Origin: Vibrio genomosp. F10 str. ZF-129
GTDB taxonomy: Bacteria > Pseudomonadota > Gammaproteobacteria > Enterobacterales > Vibrionaceae
Length of the DNA stretch: 39,384 nucleotides
Direction: 5' to 3'
Assembly: GCF_000287055.2 (NCBI RefSeq)
Contig: NZ_AJYQ02000110.1
Location: 1-39,384 of the forward strand
The notes below the pieces were generated by a model. That model ran no database searches. It saw only the letters and a list, made by a program, of their open reading frames with translations, and was not told the origin of the DNA. The position numbers and the translations under genes are program-made. Every line of letters starts with the position of its first letter. Position 1 is the first letter of the stretch. Positions 16,865 through 26,223 of this stretch are shown in pieces.

Positions 16865-17998
16865 ATGTCTCAAGAATCATTGAATCAAGAACTGTTGAAG
16901 ACCCCATTACACGCTTTACACGTTGAAGTAGGCGCAAAAATGGTCCCGTTTGCTGGGTACGACATGCCAGTGCAGTACCCACTTGGTGTTAAAAAAGAGC
17001 ACCTTCACACTCGTGACGCAGCGGGTCTTTTTGATGTGTCGCACATGGGGCAGTTGCGCCTGCATGGTGACGGTGCGGCAGCGTTCTTAGAGTCATTGGT
17101 TCCGGTTGACATCATTGATCTGCCACAAGGTAACCAGCGCTACGCATTTTTCACCAATGAGCAAGGTGGCATTATGGATGACCTTATGGTGGCCAACCTA
17201 GGCGACCATCTCTTTGTTGTAGTGAATGCAGCGTGTAAAGAGCAAGACATTACCCATCTTCAAGCGCATTTGCCTGATGGTGTGGAACTCGAAATTATCG
17301 ACGACCGTGCGTTGTTGGCTTTGCAAGGCCCGAAAGCGGTCACGGTACTCTCGCAGATTCAGCCTGCGGTTGCCGATATGGTATTTATGGATGTGAGAAC
17401 TCTCGATCTTGATGGCGTTGAATGCATAATCAGCCGCAGTGGTTACACTGGCGAAGATGGGTATGAAATTTCGGTACCTTCTGAACATGCAGAAGCGTTA
17501 GCCCGTAAGTTAACCGAGTTTGAAGAAGTCGAATGGATCGGTTTAGGCGCTCGCGATTCATTGCGCTTGGAGTGTGGTCTTTGCCTATATGGTCACGATC
17601 TTGATGAAACAACAACACCTGTGGAAGCCAGTCTGCTGTGGGGCATTCAAAAAGTTCGTCGTACCGACGGAGAGCGTGCCGGTGGTTTCCCTGGAGCTGA
17701 CATTATCTTAAACCAGATCCAAACGAAAGAGGTGACACGCAAACGTGTGGGTTTGATTGGCCAAACAAAAGCCCCAGTTCGTGAAGGCACGGAGCTTTTC
17801 GATGCAGATGACAACAAAGTAGGAGTTGTCACAAGTGGTACAGCTGGCCCGAATGCGGGTAAGCCGGTATCGATGGCCTATGTGAAAGCTGACCTTATGG
17901 CCGTGGGCACTGAGTTGTTTGCCGAAGTGCGAGGCAAGAAGCTGCCAATGACCGTCGAGAAAATGCCGTTTGTTCCCCAACGCTATTTCCGCGGATAG
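16865..17998 (+). CDS. gcvT: Glycine cleavage system T protein (aminomethyltransferase)
   Basis: A full-length 377-residue protein that releases ammonia from aminomethyl-GcvH and forms 5,10-methylene-THF. The N-terminal folate-binding part has [31 protein letters not shown] and [10 protein letters not shown], then [12 protein letters not shown]; the C-terminal beta-barrel ends in [17 protein letters not shown] precedes the ATG. It is on the opposite strand from glyA-gcvH-gcvP, with the XRE gene between them, so the two arms form a divergent regulon. The complete terminator downstream ends the unit. Confidence 0.97.
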   Translation: MSQESLNQELLKTPLHALHVEVGAKMVPFAGYDMPVQYPLGVKKEHLHTRDAAGLFDVSHMGQLRLHGDGAAAFLESLVPVDIIDLPQGNQRYAFFTNEQGGIMDDLMVANLGDHLFVVVNAACKEQDITHLQAHLPDGVELEIIDDRALLALQGPKAVTVLSQIQPAVADMVFMDVRTLDLDGVECIISRSGYTGEDGYEISVPSEHAEALARKLTEFEEVEWIGLGARDSLRLECGLCLYGHDLDETTTPVEASLLWGIQKVRRTDGERAGGFPGADIILNQIQTKEVTRKRVGLIGQTKAPVREGTELFDADDNKVGVVTSGTAGPNAGKPVSMAYVKADLMAVGTELFAEVRGKKLPMTVEKMPFVPQRYFRG

Positions 17999-18026
17999 CC
18001 TATACTGAACAATAAGAATTGAATAG

Positions 18027-18051
18027 AAACCCTCATTTCGAGGGTTTTTTT
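18027..18051 (+). terminator. Terminator after gcvT
   Basis: AAACCCTC (18027-18034) pairs with GAGGGTTT (18040-18047) around ATTTC, followed by a run of T residues. Confidence 0.9.
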
Positions 18052-18149
18052 ATTCTTAGCCCTTTTCTTTAAACAGAGTGATTGTCTTTATCAGTAGTAC
18101 TTAGGTATTCTATTCCAAAAATCCATGTTCAGTTAAGAAGGATTGCTTA

Positions 18150-19190
18150 GTGGACAAAAATACGATTCGAATAGGCAGCTTAGTGTTGAGCTTTGCTTTG
18201 CTAAATGGACAGGCACTCGCCTCAGGCCTCAGTACGTATATTGTAAATGGCAATAACGCGGATATATCGAACTATCCAAGCTTTGCCAGTCTCTTTTATG
18301 ACAATGGATCGTCTTATGGCAACTATTGCGGTGCAACGATCATCAACTCTCAATACGTCTTGACTGCCGCACATTGCTTCTATGAAGATATGGATGGAAT
18401 ATTGAATTTTTACGTTGCATACGGTCTTCAAGATGAGTCAGATTATCTATTGGGTTCGGTAGAAAAAGCGCGTGTCGAGAAATATTACTTCCCAGACAAT
18501 TATTCTAACTTCGAGAGTGATTTGTGGGCCAACGACATCGCCGTTTTAAAGTTAGAAACCGCGTTGAATGTGAGTGACTATTCTTCACTATTAAACTCGA
18601 GCACCAATGGTTCGTATTCAGGTAGCGCTATTGCGATAGGACATGGGCAGATCTCTACCAATGTTAACGGGGGGAATCGGCTTCTTGAAACCACCTTAAC
18701 TCAAGTCAATAGTTCAATGTGCAGTGGCGGTCTGTCTGATAGTCAAATTTGCTTTACCGGCGCATTAAACAACGGTCTTAAAAATTCGACCTGCAAAGGG
18801 GATTCCGGCGGTCCACTATATTGGGATAATGGCGGTGGTTATGTGCAAATTGGTATCACCAGTTTTGGCCCTGATACCTGTGGTGATCCAAACGAAAACT
18901 ACACCGCTGCTTTTACTGAAGTATATGACTACAGAAACTGGATCAACTCTGTAATTAATGGACAAGAACAGCCCAAATATCAAATCACAACAACCAGTGG
19001 TATTCGAACGGTGGTTCGAAATTTTGTGCCGAGTTCAAGGGCTACTGCTACGACCACGTCAAGTGACTCTAGCGGTGGTGCATTGGGGTGGTTCACTTTA
19101 ATGTTCATGCCTTTTTTAATTGGGGTTCGACGTAAGTTCAACATTACTTTGCAGCCCCACGCAATATTTAGTAATTCCAAACAATACTAA
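18150..19190 (+). CDS. Trypsin-like serine protease with GlyGly-CTERM anchor
   Basis: A 346-residue exported S1 protease. A signal peptide ends near ALA at about residue 25. The catalytic triad is readable: His75 in TAAHC, Asp129 in NDIAVL and Ser219 in GDSGGP, after which come the S1-family Cys residues. Near the C-terminus there is SGGALGWF (about 308-314), a hydrophobic stretch and RRK (327-329): a GlyGly-CTERM signal, which is processed by rhombosortase and exported by type II secretion in Vibrio. Unusually, about 17 more residues follow the basic cluster. GTG start with GAAGGA seven bases upstream. No partner genes are adjacent, so it is probably a lone secreted protease. Confidence 0.9.
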   Translation: MDKNTIRIGSLVLSFALLNGQALASGLSTYIVNGNNADISNYPSFASLFYDNGSSYGNYCGATIINSQYVLTAAHCFYEDMDGILNFYVAYGLQDESDYLLGSVEKARVEKYYFPDNYSNFESDLWANDIAVLKLETALNVSDYSSLLNSSTNGSYSGSAIAIGHGQISTNVNGGNRLLETTLTQVNSSMCSGGLSDSQICFTGALNNGLKNSTCKGDSGGPLYWDNGGGYVQIGITSFGPDTCGDPNENYTAAFTEVYDYRNWINSVINGQEQPKYQITTTSGIRTVVRNFVPSSRATATTTSSDSSGGALGWFTLMFMPFLIGVRRKFNITLQPHAIFSNSKQY

Positions 19191-19280
19191 GTACACAAAC
19201 CAGTTTGTGGAACCTGAAGGCATCGTTAGGTTAATTATTGTTAATGTTTTAACAACCCAATCTTTATTCTAGGTTTGTCA

Positions 19281-19362
19281 TAATTATTCTGTCCTTTCGG
19301 ACAACCACGCGGTTTACCCCCTAAACCGTTATGGCTCGCATTAGTCACGCGAGCCATTTTTA
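19281..19362 (+). ncRNA. Structured RNA candidate of three stem-loops ending in a terminator
   Basis: Three successive perfect hairpins: TGTCC/GGACA with loop TTTC (19290-19303); CGGTTTA/TAAACCG with the loop CCCCC (19310-19328); ATGGCTCGC/GCGAGCCAT (19331-19357), followed by TTTTTAT. CATAAT at 19279-19284 may be a -10 element; no clear -35. It could be an independent small RNA, the 3' end of the protease mRNA or a leader attenuator of the following two-component system. I do not recognise a known family. Boundaries are approximate. Confidence 0.5.
19331..19361 (+). terminator. Rho-independent terminator
   Basis: ATGGCTCGC (19331-19339) and GCGAGCCAT (19349-19357) form a 9-bp stem followed by a T-run. 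It ends transcription 140-170 bp past the protease stop and 65 bp before the regulator gene. Confidence 0.85.
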
Positions 19363-19427
19363 TATCTAGCGTTAAATGAATAGGATACTCACTCACACAT
19401 CAATGAGATAAAAGATGAGGAAATGTA

Positions 19428-20102
19428 GTGAAGGTACTCATTATTGAAGACGACGTAACCACCAGAGAATTCATTGCAAAAGGGCTGATGGAACATGGAT
19501 ATGCCGTTGATGAAGCTGAAGATGGCCGACAAGGGTTAATGATGGCCCTAAGCAGTGAATACCAATTGGTCATACTGGATAGGATGTTGCCCTATTTAGA
19601 TGGGATGAAAGTGCTTTCTGCAATTAAAGCAACACAAAAAGAGTTGCCAGTATTAATCTTAAGTGCAATGGACAGTGTGGAAGACCGTGTTGTTGGGCTT
19701 CAAGCGGGCAGTGATGATTATTTGATCAAGCCGTTTGCGTTAGCGGAGTTGATTGCTAGAGTCGATATTATTATTCACCGAACTCAAAGGCAAACCCCAG
19801 TAGAAAACATACTCAGTTACGATTGTATTAAGGTTGATCTTAAGGCGCATAGAGTTACCTGTCATGGTCAGGAGCTGACCTTGCAGCCAAAAGAGTTTCA
19901 GCTACTGCAATATTTTGTTGAGCATAGTGAACAAGTCGTTTCCAGAATGCGTCTGTTTGAGAGTATCTGGAGTTACCACTTTGATCCTAAGACGAATGTA
20001 ATAGATGTTCATATGGCAAACCTCAGGCGAAAACTTGAAGGGGCAGAATGTCACGATCTTTTGCATACGGTAAGAGGGGCGGGTTATGTCCTTCGCCGAT
20101 GA
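19428..20102 (+). CDS. OmpR-family response regulator
   Basis: A 224-residue response regulator. The receiver domain has the acidic pair in EDD near the N-terminus, the phosphorylated Asp51 in VILDRMLPYLDG, and Lys in the LIKPFALAEL loop. The C-terminal OmpR/PhoB winged helix is complete (ELTLQPKEFQLLQYF, VIDVHMANLRRKL, VRGAGYVL). GTG start preceded by GAGGAAA. It overlaps the histidine kinase by 17 bp, so the two are translationally coupled. The stimulus is unknown; it resembles the QseB/PmrA-like branch. Confidence 0.92.
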   Translation: MKVLIIEDDVTTREFIAKGLMEHGYAVDEAEDGRQGLMMALSSEYQLVILDRMLPYLDGMKVLSAIKATQKELPVLILSAMDSVEDRVVGLQAGSDDYLIKPFALAELIARVDIIIHRTQRQTPVENILSYDCIKVDLKAHRVTCHGQELTLQPKEFQLLQYFVEHSEQVVSRMRLFESIWSYHFDPKTNVIDVHMANLRRKLEGAECHDLLHTVRGAGYVLRR

Positions 20103-21378
20103 TTATACGTTAACGCGATCATCGATATTCAAAACGTTAGTTGGGTTATTCCTTTTTATCGCCGTCGTCAATATGGTTGTGCTCCGGCAGGTTTATATAG
20201 ACTCAGACGAATTTCATCGTCAGCAGCTGACCAAGCAGCTCAACGATGAAATTATGGAATTTCGGTTTGTCGCAGCACAGGGTAAAAGAGAGGTAGAACG
20301 GCTTTTGCAAACGAAACAGACGACAAATACGCCATTTTATTTTCATTTACAAGAACAAGCCGACCAAGTATACACCGGTAATTATTACCCAGTGATTTCA
20401 CTTCTTAACAACCACAAGACGTTTGTGCCCATTGGCGAAAGCCACCAAATTGAGATTGGCGTTGACCCCAAAACGGTAGAGGCGTTTCGGCAGTCGCTGA
20501 TTCCTATTGTGCTTTCCGGTATCATTCTTCCCATTGCGGTGATGCTTGTCGCGGCGCTATTTTTTACGTTGGTAATACAAAAACGCATCGAGGTGATCAA
20601 TCAGGCGATGAATAGGGTTTTATGCGGAGAGCGAGGCGTGAAGATAGCGGTGTCAACCCAAGATGATGAGTTTGATGTTATCGCTATCCATCTTAATTTT
20701 ATGATTGAGCAAATGGCGCTCAATGAAGCTTCGCTTAAATCGTTGACCGTTGGTATGGCACACGATATGCGAACGCCAATGGCTCGATTGAAGTTAAGAT
20801 TGGAAGATATGTTGTCTCAAAAGGATATCAGTGACGTTCACCAAGACCAGTTGGCAATTTGCCACGACGAACTTGAACTGATTCTTTCTTCATTCAACAG
20901 TATGTTAGAAATAGCTAAGTTGAATAGTGGTCAACTTTCTATACAAACGGAGCTTGTCGATCTCGGGAAGATCGCACAGGATGCGTTGGAATTCATCTCC
21001 CCAGTCGCGGATCAAAAACAGCTGACTTTGTGTTTTCGTGAGGATCAACATTGCTCAATCATGGGGGATCGTTCTTTACTGTTTCGTGCTGTGTTCAATC
21101 TCATAGAGAACTCGGTGAAGTATACGCCAACCAATGGTGAGGTATCGGTAGTCATTGACCAATTTGGTGTGGTTATCGTTGATTCAGGGATTGGAATCTC
21201 CGATGAAGATAAACTGAACGTTTGTCGGCCCATGTACCGTGCCGACAAGAGTAGAAGTGAGCAAGGTAACGGGTTAGGTTTGTCACTGGTTGATGCGGTC
21301 GTGAAGCGGCATCACGCAAAATTGATATTTCGGGATAACAACCCAGGGTTACGGGCGAGAATCTATGTTGATCATTAG
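20086..21378 (+). CDS. Sensor histidine kinase
   Basis: A 430-residue inner-membrane kinase paired with the regulator before it. Two membrane segments lie around residues 13-31 and 133-159 and enclose a periplasmic sensor of about 100 residues. A HAMP-like region is followed by the H box VGMAHDMRTPMARLKL (His226), then the ATPase motifs FNLIENSVKYTP (N box), VDSGIGISDED (G1) and GNGLGLSLV (G2). The sensor has no recognised domain; the ligand is unknown. A long hairpin that includes CCAATAA/TTATTGG lies after the stop codon. Confidence 0.92.
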   Translation: MSFADDYTLTRSSIFKTLVGLFLFIAVVNMVVLRQVYIDSDEFHRQQLTKQLNDEIMEFRFVAAQGKREVERLLQTKQTTNTPFYFHLQEQADQVYTGNYYPVISLLNNHKTFVPIGESHQIEIGVDPKTVEAFRQSLIPIVLSGIILPIAVMLVAALFFTLVIQKRIEVINQAMNRVLCGERGVKIAVSTQDDEFDVIAIHLNFMIEQMALNEASLKSLTVGMAHDMRTPMARLKLRLEDMLSQKDISDVHQDQLAICHDELELILSSFNSMLEIAKLNSGQLSIQTELVDLGKIAQDALEFISPVADQKQLTLCFREDQHCSIMGDRSLLFRAVFNLIENSVKYTPTNGEVSVVIDQFGVVIVDSGIGISDEDKLNVCRPMYRADKSRSEQGNGLGLSLVDAVVKRHHAKLIFRDNNPGLRARIYVDH

Positions 21379-21383
21379 ATGAC

Positions 21384-21420
21384 CCAATAAAAGCCAGAGC
21401 ATGAATCTGGCTCTTATTGG
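21384..21420. terminator. Bidirectional terminator between the kinase and PTS genes
   Basis: CCAATAA with AGCCAGA pairs with TCTGGCT and TTATTGG (one mismatch), loop GCATGAA. It lies between two convergent genes. Confidence 0.65.
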
Positions 21421-21436
21421 GGTTAAGCGTTGAATG

Positions 21437-22915
21437 TTATGCTTTTATGGGTGATTGTGATGCAGGATCGCTGGCAGGTATTAACTTCATGGCATGAGCG
21501 ATCTGCTCTGCTTCTGTACCCACGATCACTTGCAGGTTATTGCCTCCAATTTTAACGACACCAAGTGCCCCAATGGCTTTGAGTGTTTTTTCGTCTGCGA
21601 TCGAAATATCGTTTAATGTCAATCGCAGGCGGGTGATACACGAATCAATACTGCTTATGTTGGCGTGTCCCCCCAAGGCATCTAGATACTGCGAAGCCTT
21701 GATATCAGAAGAAACAGACTCAACCGCCGCGACTTCAGCATCCTCTCGGCCTGGAGTTTTAAGGTCAAACTTCAAAATTGCGAATCGGAATACAAAGTAA
21801 TAGAGGGTTGCGAAACACAATCCTTGCAGAATCAACATGTATGGTTTGACAGCGAGTGGAAGATTAAATGAAAGCACAAAGTCGATAAGACCACCGCTAA
21901 AGGTAAACCCTGCTATCCATTGCATGCTTGCAGCGATATAAAGTGATAATGCTGTCAGCAAAGCATGAATAACAAAAAGAACAGGAGCGACAAACATAAA
22001 CGCAAATTCAATGGGTTCAGTGACGCCAGTGAGAATCGCAGTGAACGCAGAAGCGCCAAGAATACCGCCTATTTTCTTTTTGTTTTCAGGTTTTGCACAG
22101 TGATACATGGCCAAACAAGCCGCAGGCAATCCATAGCCCATCACAGGGAAGAAGCCACCTTGGTATATGCCAGTTATGCCTAGTTCTCCAGTGCCCGACC
22201 AGAATTTCGAGATATCGTTAATTCCGACAAGATCAAAGATAAACACTTGGTTGAGGGCGTGGTGTAGCCCAACAGGGATTAATAATCGGTTGAAGAAACC
22301 ATAGATTCCAGCCCCAGTCGCCCCAAGCTCAGAAATGGATATGCCAAAATTAACCAGTGAACCATAAACAACAGGCCAAATGTAAACCATGACCAGACTG
22401 ATCGAAATGGCGGCCAGTGAGGTGACGATAGGGACAAAACGTCGCCCACCAAAAAAGCCTAAAACAGCAGGTAACTGAATGGTGTGAAAACGATTGTAAA
22501 GTGTCGCGGCAATAATACCGATCATGATTCCGGTGAATGCGCTGACGGCTGCGCCAGAGGCAATAACCTGAGCTTTGCTCATTTGGTCTACAGGGACGCC
22601 AGTGATTTGGGAAATAACGTTAATGTTACCGACAATCATTTCAATGATAAGTAGGCCCAGCAACCCCGATAGGGCCGCGGCGCCATTATTATCTTTAGCT
22701 AAACCGTATGCCACACCGACTGCAAACAGCCAGGCCTGATTGTCCATAATGCCCTTACCACCATAAACCAATATGGTGGCCAATGCGCTGTTGGCCCCCC
22801 AACCTGTAGGGTCTATTGCGTAGCCTAAACCGAGCATTAAGCCCCCGGCCGGCAGGACGGCAATAGGCACCATGAGTGCTTTACCGACTTTTTGTAAATA
22901 TCCTAGTATGTTCAC
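21437..22915 (-). CDS. PTS EIICB, N-acetylglucosamine/glucose family (NagE-like)
   Basis: A 492-residue PTS permease that transports and phosphorylates a sugar. The EIIC domain (about residues 1-385) has the family landmarks RFVPIVTSL, LIPVGLHHALNQ and LTGVTEPIEFAFMF. The linker LKTPGRED is typical of NagE. The EIIB domain holds the phosphorylated Cys426 in SIDSCITRLRLTL. There is no EIIA domain, so it depends on a separate EIIA-Glc. I favour GlcNAc or a related amino sugar over glucose from the overall resemblance to NagE, but the sugar is not proven. No nag genes are adjacent. AGGA lies before the ATG. Confidence 0.88.
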   Translation of the reverse strand: MNILGYLQKVGKALMVPIAVLPAGGLMLGLGYAIDPTGWGANSALATILVYGGKGIMDNQAWLFAVGVAYGLAKDNNGAAALSGLLGLLIIEMIVGNINVISQITGVPVDQMSKAQVIASGAAVSAFTGIMIGIIAATLYNRFHTIQLPAVLGFFGGRRFVPIVTSLAAISISLVMVYIWPVVYGSLVNFGISISELGATGAGIYGFFNRLLIPVGLHHALNQVFIFDLVGINDISKFWSGTGELGITGIYQGGFFPVMGYGLPAACLAMYHCAKPENKKKIGGILGASAFTAILTGVTEPIEFAFMFVAPVLFVIHALLTALSLYIAASMQWIAGFTFSGGLIDFVLSFNLPLAVKPYMLILQGLCFATLYYFVFRFAILKFDLKTPGREDAEVAAVESVSSDIKASQYLDALGGHANISSIDSCITRLRLTLNDISIADEKTLKAIGALGVVKIGGNNLQVIVGTEAEQIAHAMKLIPASDPASQSPIKA

Positions 22916-23108
22916 CTTAACATCCTCTTTATTGTGGTTAACTTGAGTAGATTAAGTGAAACAGGATTAACGTAGCGTTTTGTATTCATTAATTATTCTT
23001 AATGAAACATCACTTGGCTTAAACCGTTTTGTTAATTTACTTTGAACATCAGGTAAACATGGTATGGTGCTCGCATTAGAAAAGTACAATTTGAGGTGAA
23101 AATACTCA

Positions 23109-23987
23109 ATGAATCATAAATATACATTGTCTGGTGTTGCTGCAATATTGCTGTGGAGCGCTTTGATTGGATTGGCTCGAACCGTCACGGAGCATTTTGG
23201 TCCTATTGGTGGCGCTGCGCTTATTTATACGATCGCATCGGCATTTTTAATACTCACGATGGGTCTGCCCAAAATAGGGCAGTTTTCCCGGCGTTACTTA
23301 TTTGTCGGCTCGATTCTGTTTGTCAGTTATGAAATCTGTTTAGCGTTAGCGTTAGGCATGGCCAACGATCGCCACCAAGCACTTGAAATGGCCGTCATCA
23401 ATTACCTTTGGCCTGCTTTGACCGTCTTACTCGCGGTGGTTGTCAGCAAAAAACCGACTCATCGTTTGGTGTATCCTGGAATTTTTATTGCGTTGTTTGG
23501 TGTCGTTTGGGCGGTGATTGGTGACGGAGAGTTAACGGTCGCTCAGCTAGTTTCGAATGTCGCAACCAATCCAGCAACGTACAGTATGGCGTTTGTTGGT
23601 GCGTTTATTTGGGCGATTTATTGCAATGTGACAAAACGGTTAGCCAATGGACAAAATGCCATTGTTGTTTTCTTCATTTTGACCGCAGTGACGTTATGGA
23701 TTAAATACTCTATCAGTGATGAGCAAGGTATGAGTTTTGATGTTGCACCTACATTATATCTGCTTCTTACTGGTGTGGTGATGGGAGGTGGGTATGCATT
23801 GTGGAATATTGCGATCATCAAAGGCAACATGGTGTTACTCGCTTCACTGTCTTACTTTACCCCCGTTCTGGCCACATTGATTTCATCTTATATATTAAGT
23901 GTCAGTTTAACTTCAACCTTTTGGCAAGGCGTTGCGATGGTGACGGGCGGCTCTTTGATCTGTTGGTGGTTTACGCGAGATCAATAA
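23109..23987 (+). CDS. yddG: Aromatic amino acid exporter YddG
   Basis: An inner-membrane DMT-superfamily protein of 292 residues with two EamA repeats and about ten membrane segments. It resembles E. coli YddG closely along its length as I remember it: LFVSYEICLALALG, NYLWPALTVLLA, IGAFIWA-type (VGAFIWAIYCNVT), GNMVLLASLSYFTPVL and GGSLICWWFTR. It exports aromatic amino acids and related compounds. GAGGTG precedes the ATG. It is divergent from the PTS gene with a 193-bp shared upstream region. Confidence 0.9.
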   Translation: MNHKYTLSGVAAILLWSALIGLARTVTEHFGPIGGAALIYTIASAFLILTMGLPKIGQFSRRYLFVGSILFVSYEICLALALGMANDRHQALEMAVINYLWPALTVLLAVVVSKKPTHRLVYPGIFIALFGVVWAVIGDGELTVAQLVSNVATNPATYSMAFVGAFIWAIYCNVTKRLANGQNAIVVFFILTAVTLWIKYSISDEQGMSFDVAPTLYLLLTGVVMGGGYALWNIAIIKGNMVLLASLSYFTPVLATLISSYILSVSLTSTFWQGVAMVTGGSLICWWFTRDQ

Positions 23988-24014
23988 CGCCATTATCAGC
24001 GTTGTATTCTCATT

Positions 24015-24035
24015 GCCGTTAGCCGTTAGCCGTGG
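24015..24035. repeat. Short 7-bp tandem repeat
   Basis: GCCGTTA GCCGTTA GCCGTGG: two perfect copies and one diverged copy, in the 94-bp gap between convergent genes. Confidence 0.6.
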
Positions 24036-24081
24036 GACTCATCGACTTCGCGCTAACCGATACAGGTTTTGCCCTTTGAAT

Positions 24082-24981
24082 TTAACTGGCGAGATTCATG
24101 GTAAGTTGAAGATCCAGGGGCAATTTAGACAAACGTTTGGTTAACGCTTTTCGAGTTTTTTCCAGTTCACACGTTTTGATTTGTTCGCTGTTTGAATGAA
24201 TATCAACGCTTACACGAAGTTCATTGCCAACTTTGGTTACTGCTGTCAGCTCAATACCTAAGTCTTGCTTCATTTCATTATCGACAGCGGTAACATCGTT
24301 ATCCACGGTTGTACAAAGTTCTTTATTCGGTGCCATGGTAAGAAGTTCTTTCATCGCGCCTTTTAACATATCAACGGGCACTTTAATGAAATAAAACGAC
24401 ATCAATAGCATCATCATAGGGTCGGCGTACACGGCGTAAGGAGATAACTGAGTCAGTGTGATCAACCATGCAGCAACAAAGCCTAATGTCACCGCAACAC
24501 TCAATAAGGTATCCATTTGCCACTGTTTCGATTCTGCTTCTATTAGCCCAGAAGAAAAGCGTTTGCTTTTGTTGGCGATATACCACCAGGCATAGCCACA
24601 ACCAATCACGTTAACGACACCAAATGCAGTGGCAACAGAGACATCCACTTCTCGTCCTCCATTGAACATGGACACGCCTGCTGAGTAGAGTGAATAGCCG
24701 ACGATGACAAGAATGGTGATGGCTTTAATTGATATAACAAGAGGTTCAATGATGGCTTTACCAAGAGGAAAAGTGCCTTCAGAAGGGGTCTGAATATAGC
24801 GAGAAGCGACTAGTGACAATAAAGTTAACAGCAAACTGACGAGGGAATAAACACCATCGAACATGATGACTAAAGAGCCGACAAACCAACCAAGTGTTAG
24901 CCCCCCAATAGCAAATCCAAGTGCTAAAAGGGCTGAGAAGCTAAGAACTCGTTTTTCGTTCTGGTTTGTTTGGGCGCACAT
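24082..24981 (-). CDS. Cation diffusion facilitator-like transporter, atypical metal site
   Basis: A 299-residue membrane protein with about six helices and a C-terminal soluble domain of about 80 residues, as in CDF cation efflux proteins. In the YiiP metal site (Asp45, Asp49, His153, Asp157) I align Asp42 and Asp157 as kept, but the second TM2 Asp becomes Ser46 and the TM5 His becomes Gln153. The SFGHGKAE turn of YiiP is FPLGKAI here, so the second metal site is also lost. It may move a different ion or be a non-classical member. An AT-rich segment with Fur-like half-sites (TGATAAT, ATTATT) lies about 100 bp upstream. The start ATG has no strong ribosome binding site. Confidence 0.8.
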   Translation of the reverse strand: MCAQTNQNEKRVLSFSALLALGFAIGGLTLGWFVGSLVIMFDGVYSLVSLLLTLLSLVASRYIQTPSEGTFPLGKAIIEPLVISIKAITILVIVGYSLYSAGVSMFNGGREVDVSVATAFGVVNVIGCGYAWWYIANKSKRFSSGLIEAESKQWQMDTLLSVAVTLGFVAAWLITLTQLSPYAVYADPMMMLLMSFYFIKVPVDMLKGAMKELLTMAPNKELCTTVDNDVTAVDNEMKQDLGIELTAVTKVGNELRVSVDIHSNSEQIKTCELEKTRKALTKRLSKLPLDLQLTMNLAS

Positions 24982-25207
24982 ACATTATTACTCGTTATAA
25001 ACACCTCTTTATTCTTGGCTTAGGGTAAAATTATAGCAATGTTTAAAAACACTCTAAAAGGTGGGTTAACCTGAAATGATGATAATGTTATTATTATTCA
25101 TATGGTTATGACAACAACCTTGCGTCAATTATATTGTCGGTGGCTGATTTATCATCAGAAAGTGAGTGATAAATAAGAAACTACCGCCGTAAATCGTCAC
25201 TGAATAC

Positions 25208-26113
25208 TTAAAAGTCAAATAAGTAGTCACTGAGCTTGTCAGCGAGCCACACCATACCAGGGTGCTCGGTCATCCCTGCGGCGGCGAACATACAATAATC
25301 TTCTTGTGTCAGACCATAAGTGTGCTTAATCACGGCTAATTCTTGTTGGCGTAAGTGGTGGCGAATCAGAGGCTCAGGAAGCACTCCCCATGCGTTCTCT
25401 GTTAAAATCGTCGCGAGCATGAAATCAAAACTAGAGAAACCAATGTATCGGAGAGAAAACGGTTGAAGTTCAGGGTTGTCTTTTTCGTTCAGATAAACCA
25501 TGACAGCTTGCATTGAATCTCTTAGTACATCATCTGAAACCCGACTCATCTTACTTAGAGCGTGATCTCGCTTACATACCGACATCATTCGTATCTTGCC
25601 AAGAGGCTGGTAGGTAATGCGAGGGTCATCTGCTCGTTCATAATCGACACCAAACGCGAAATCTACTTGTCGAGTTTCGACCAGGTTGGATAAATCACCA
25701 CTTGATGCCAAGACAATATTAATCGACGTGGCGGGGAACTGCTTATTCATGGAGTGCGCAAGATCTTGCCATAAATCATCGGGCAAAGAATCGTCACGTG
25801 CTATCCACACTTCCGCATTGAATTCTCCAGAGGCTTGAACGCAGGTTTGCTTAATTCGGGAAGCCGTCACAATTAAATTTTCACAATCTTTGTAGATCGC
25901 TTTGCCAGCTTCAGAAAGGGTGACGTGGTTACCGCTGCGAATAAAGAGCTCAGTTGCCAGCTCTTTTTCGAGCGCTTTAATGGACATACTGAGTTTTGTG
26001 CGGTTGCATTCAAGTTGTCTCGCCGCTTCTGAAACAGAACCAACATCGGCGACACGACAAAAAGCTTCAATTTGAGATAAGTTCATTTGCTGTACAATCG
26101 GGATCGAGTCCAT
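25208..26113 (-). CDS. LysR-family transcriptional regulator
   Basis: A 301-residue LysR regulator. The winged helix-turn-helix is at the N-terminus (LSQIEAFCRVADVGSVSEAA, then RQLECNRTKLSMSIKALEKELATELF), followed by the periplasmic-binding-protein-like effector domain. A shorter start at 26086 (MNLSQIEAF) is also possible; neither has a clear ribosome binding site. It is divergent from the methyltransferase gene, with 107 bp between them. In the LysR family the divergent neighbour is often the target; that is inference. Effector unknown. Confidence 0.88.
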   Translation of the reverse strand: MDSIPIVQQMNLSQIEAFCRVADVGSVSEAARQLECNRTKLSMSIKALEKELATELFIRSGNHVTLSEAGKAIYKDCENLIVTASRIKQTCVQASGEFNAEVWIARDDSLPDDLWQDLAHSMNKQFPATSINIVLASSGDLSNLVETRQVDFAFGVDYERADDPRITYQPLGKIRMMSVCKRDHALSKMSRVSDDVLRDSMQAVMVYLNEKDNPELQPFSLRYIGFSSFDFMLATILTENAWGVLPEPLIRHHLRQQELAVIKHTYGLTQEDYCMFAAAGMTEHPGMVWLADKLSDYLFDF

Positions 26114-26223
26114 AAATCATATACAAATATTGTGAAATTGTCTGTCTAAGAGATACCTTCGTACGTCATTTTGGTTTACTCTTGAGCCTATTGCCAAATG
26201 AAAGATGATACAGGGAGATCATG

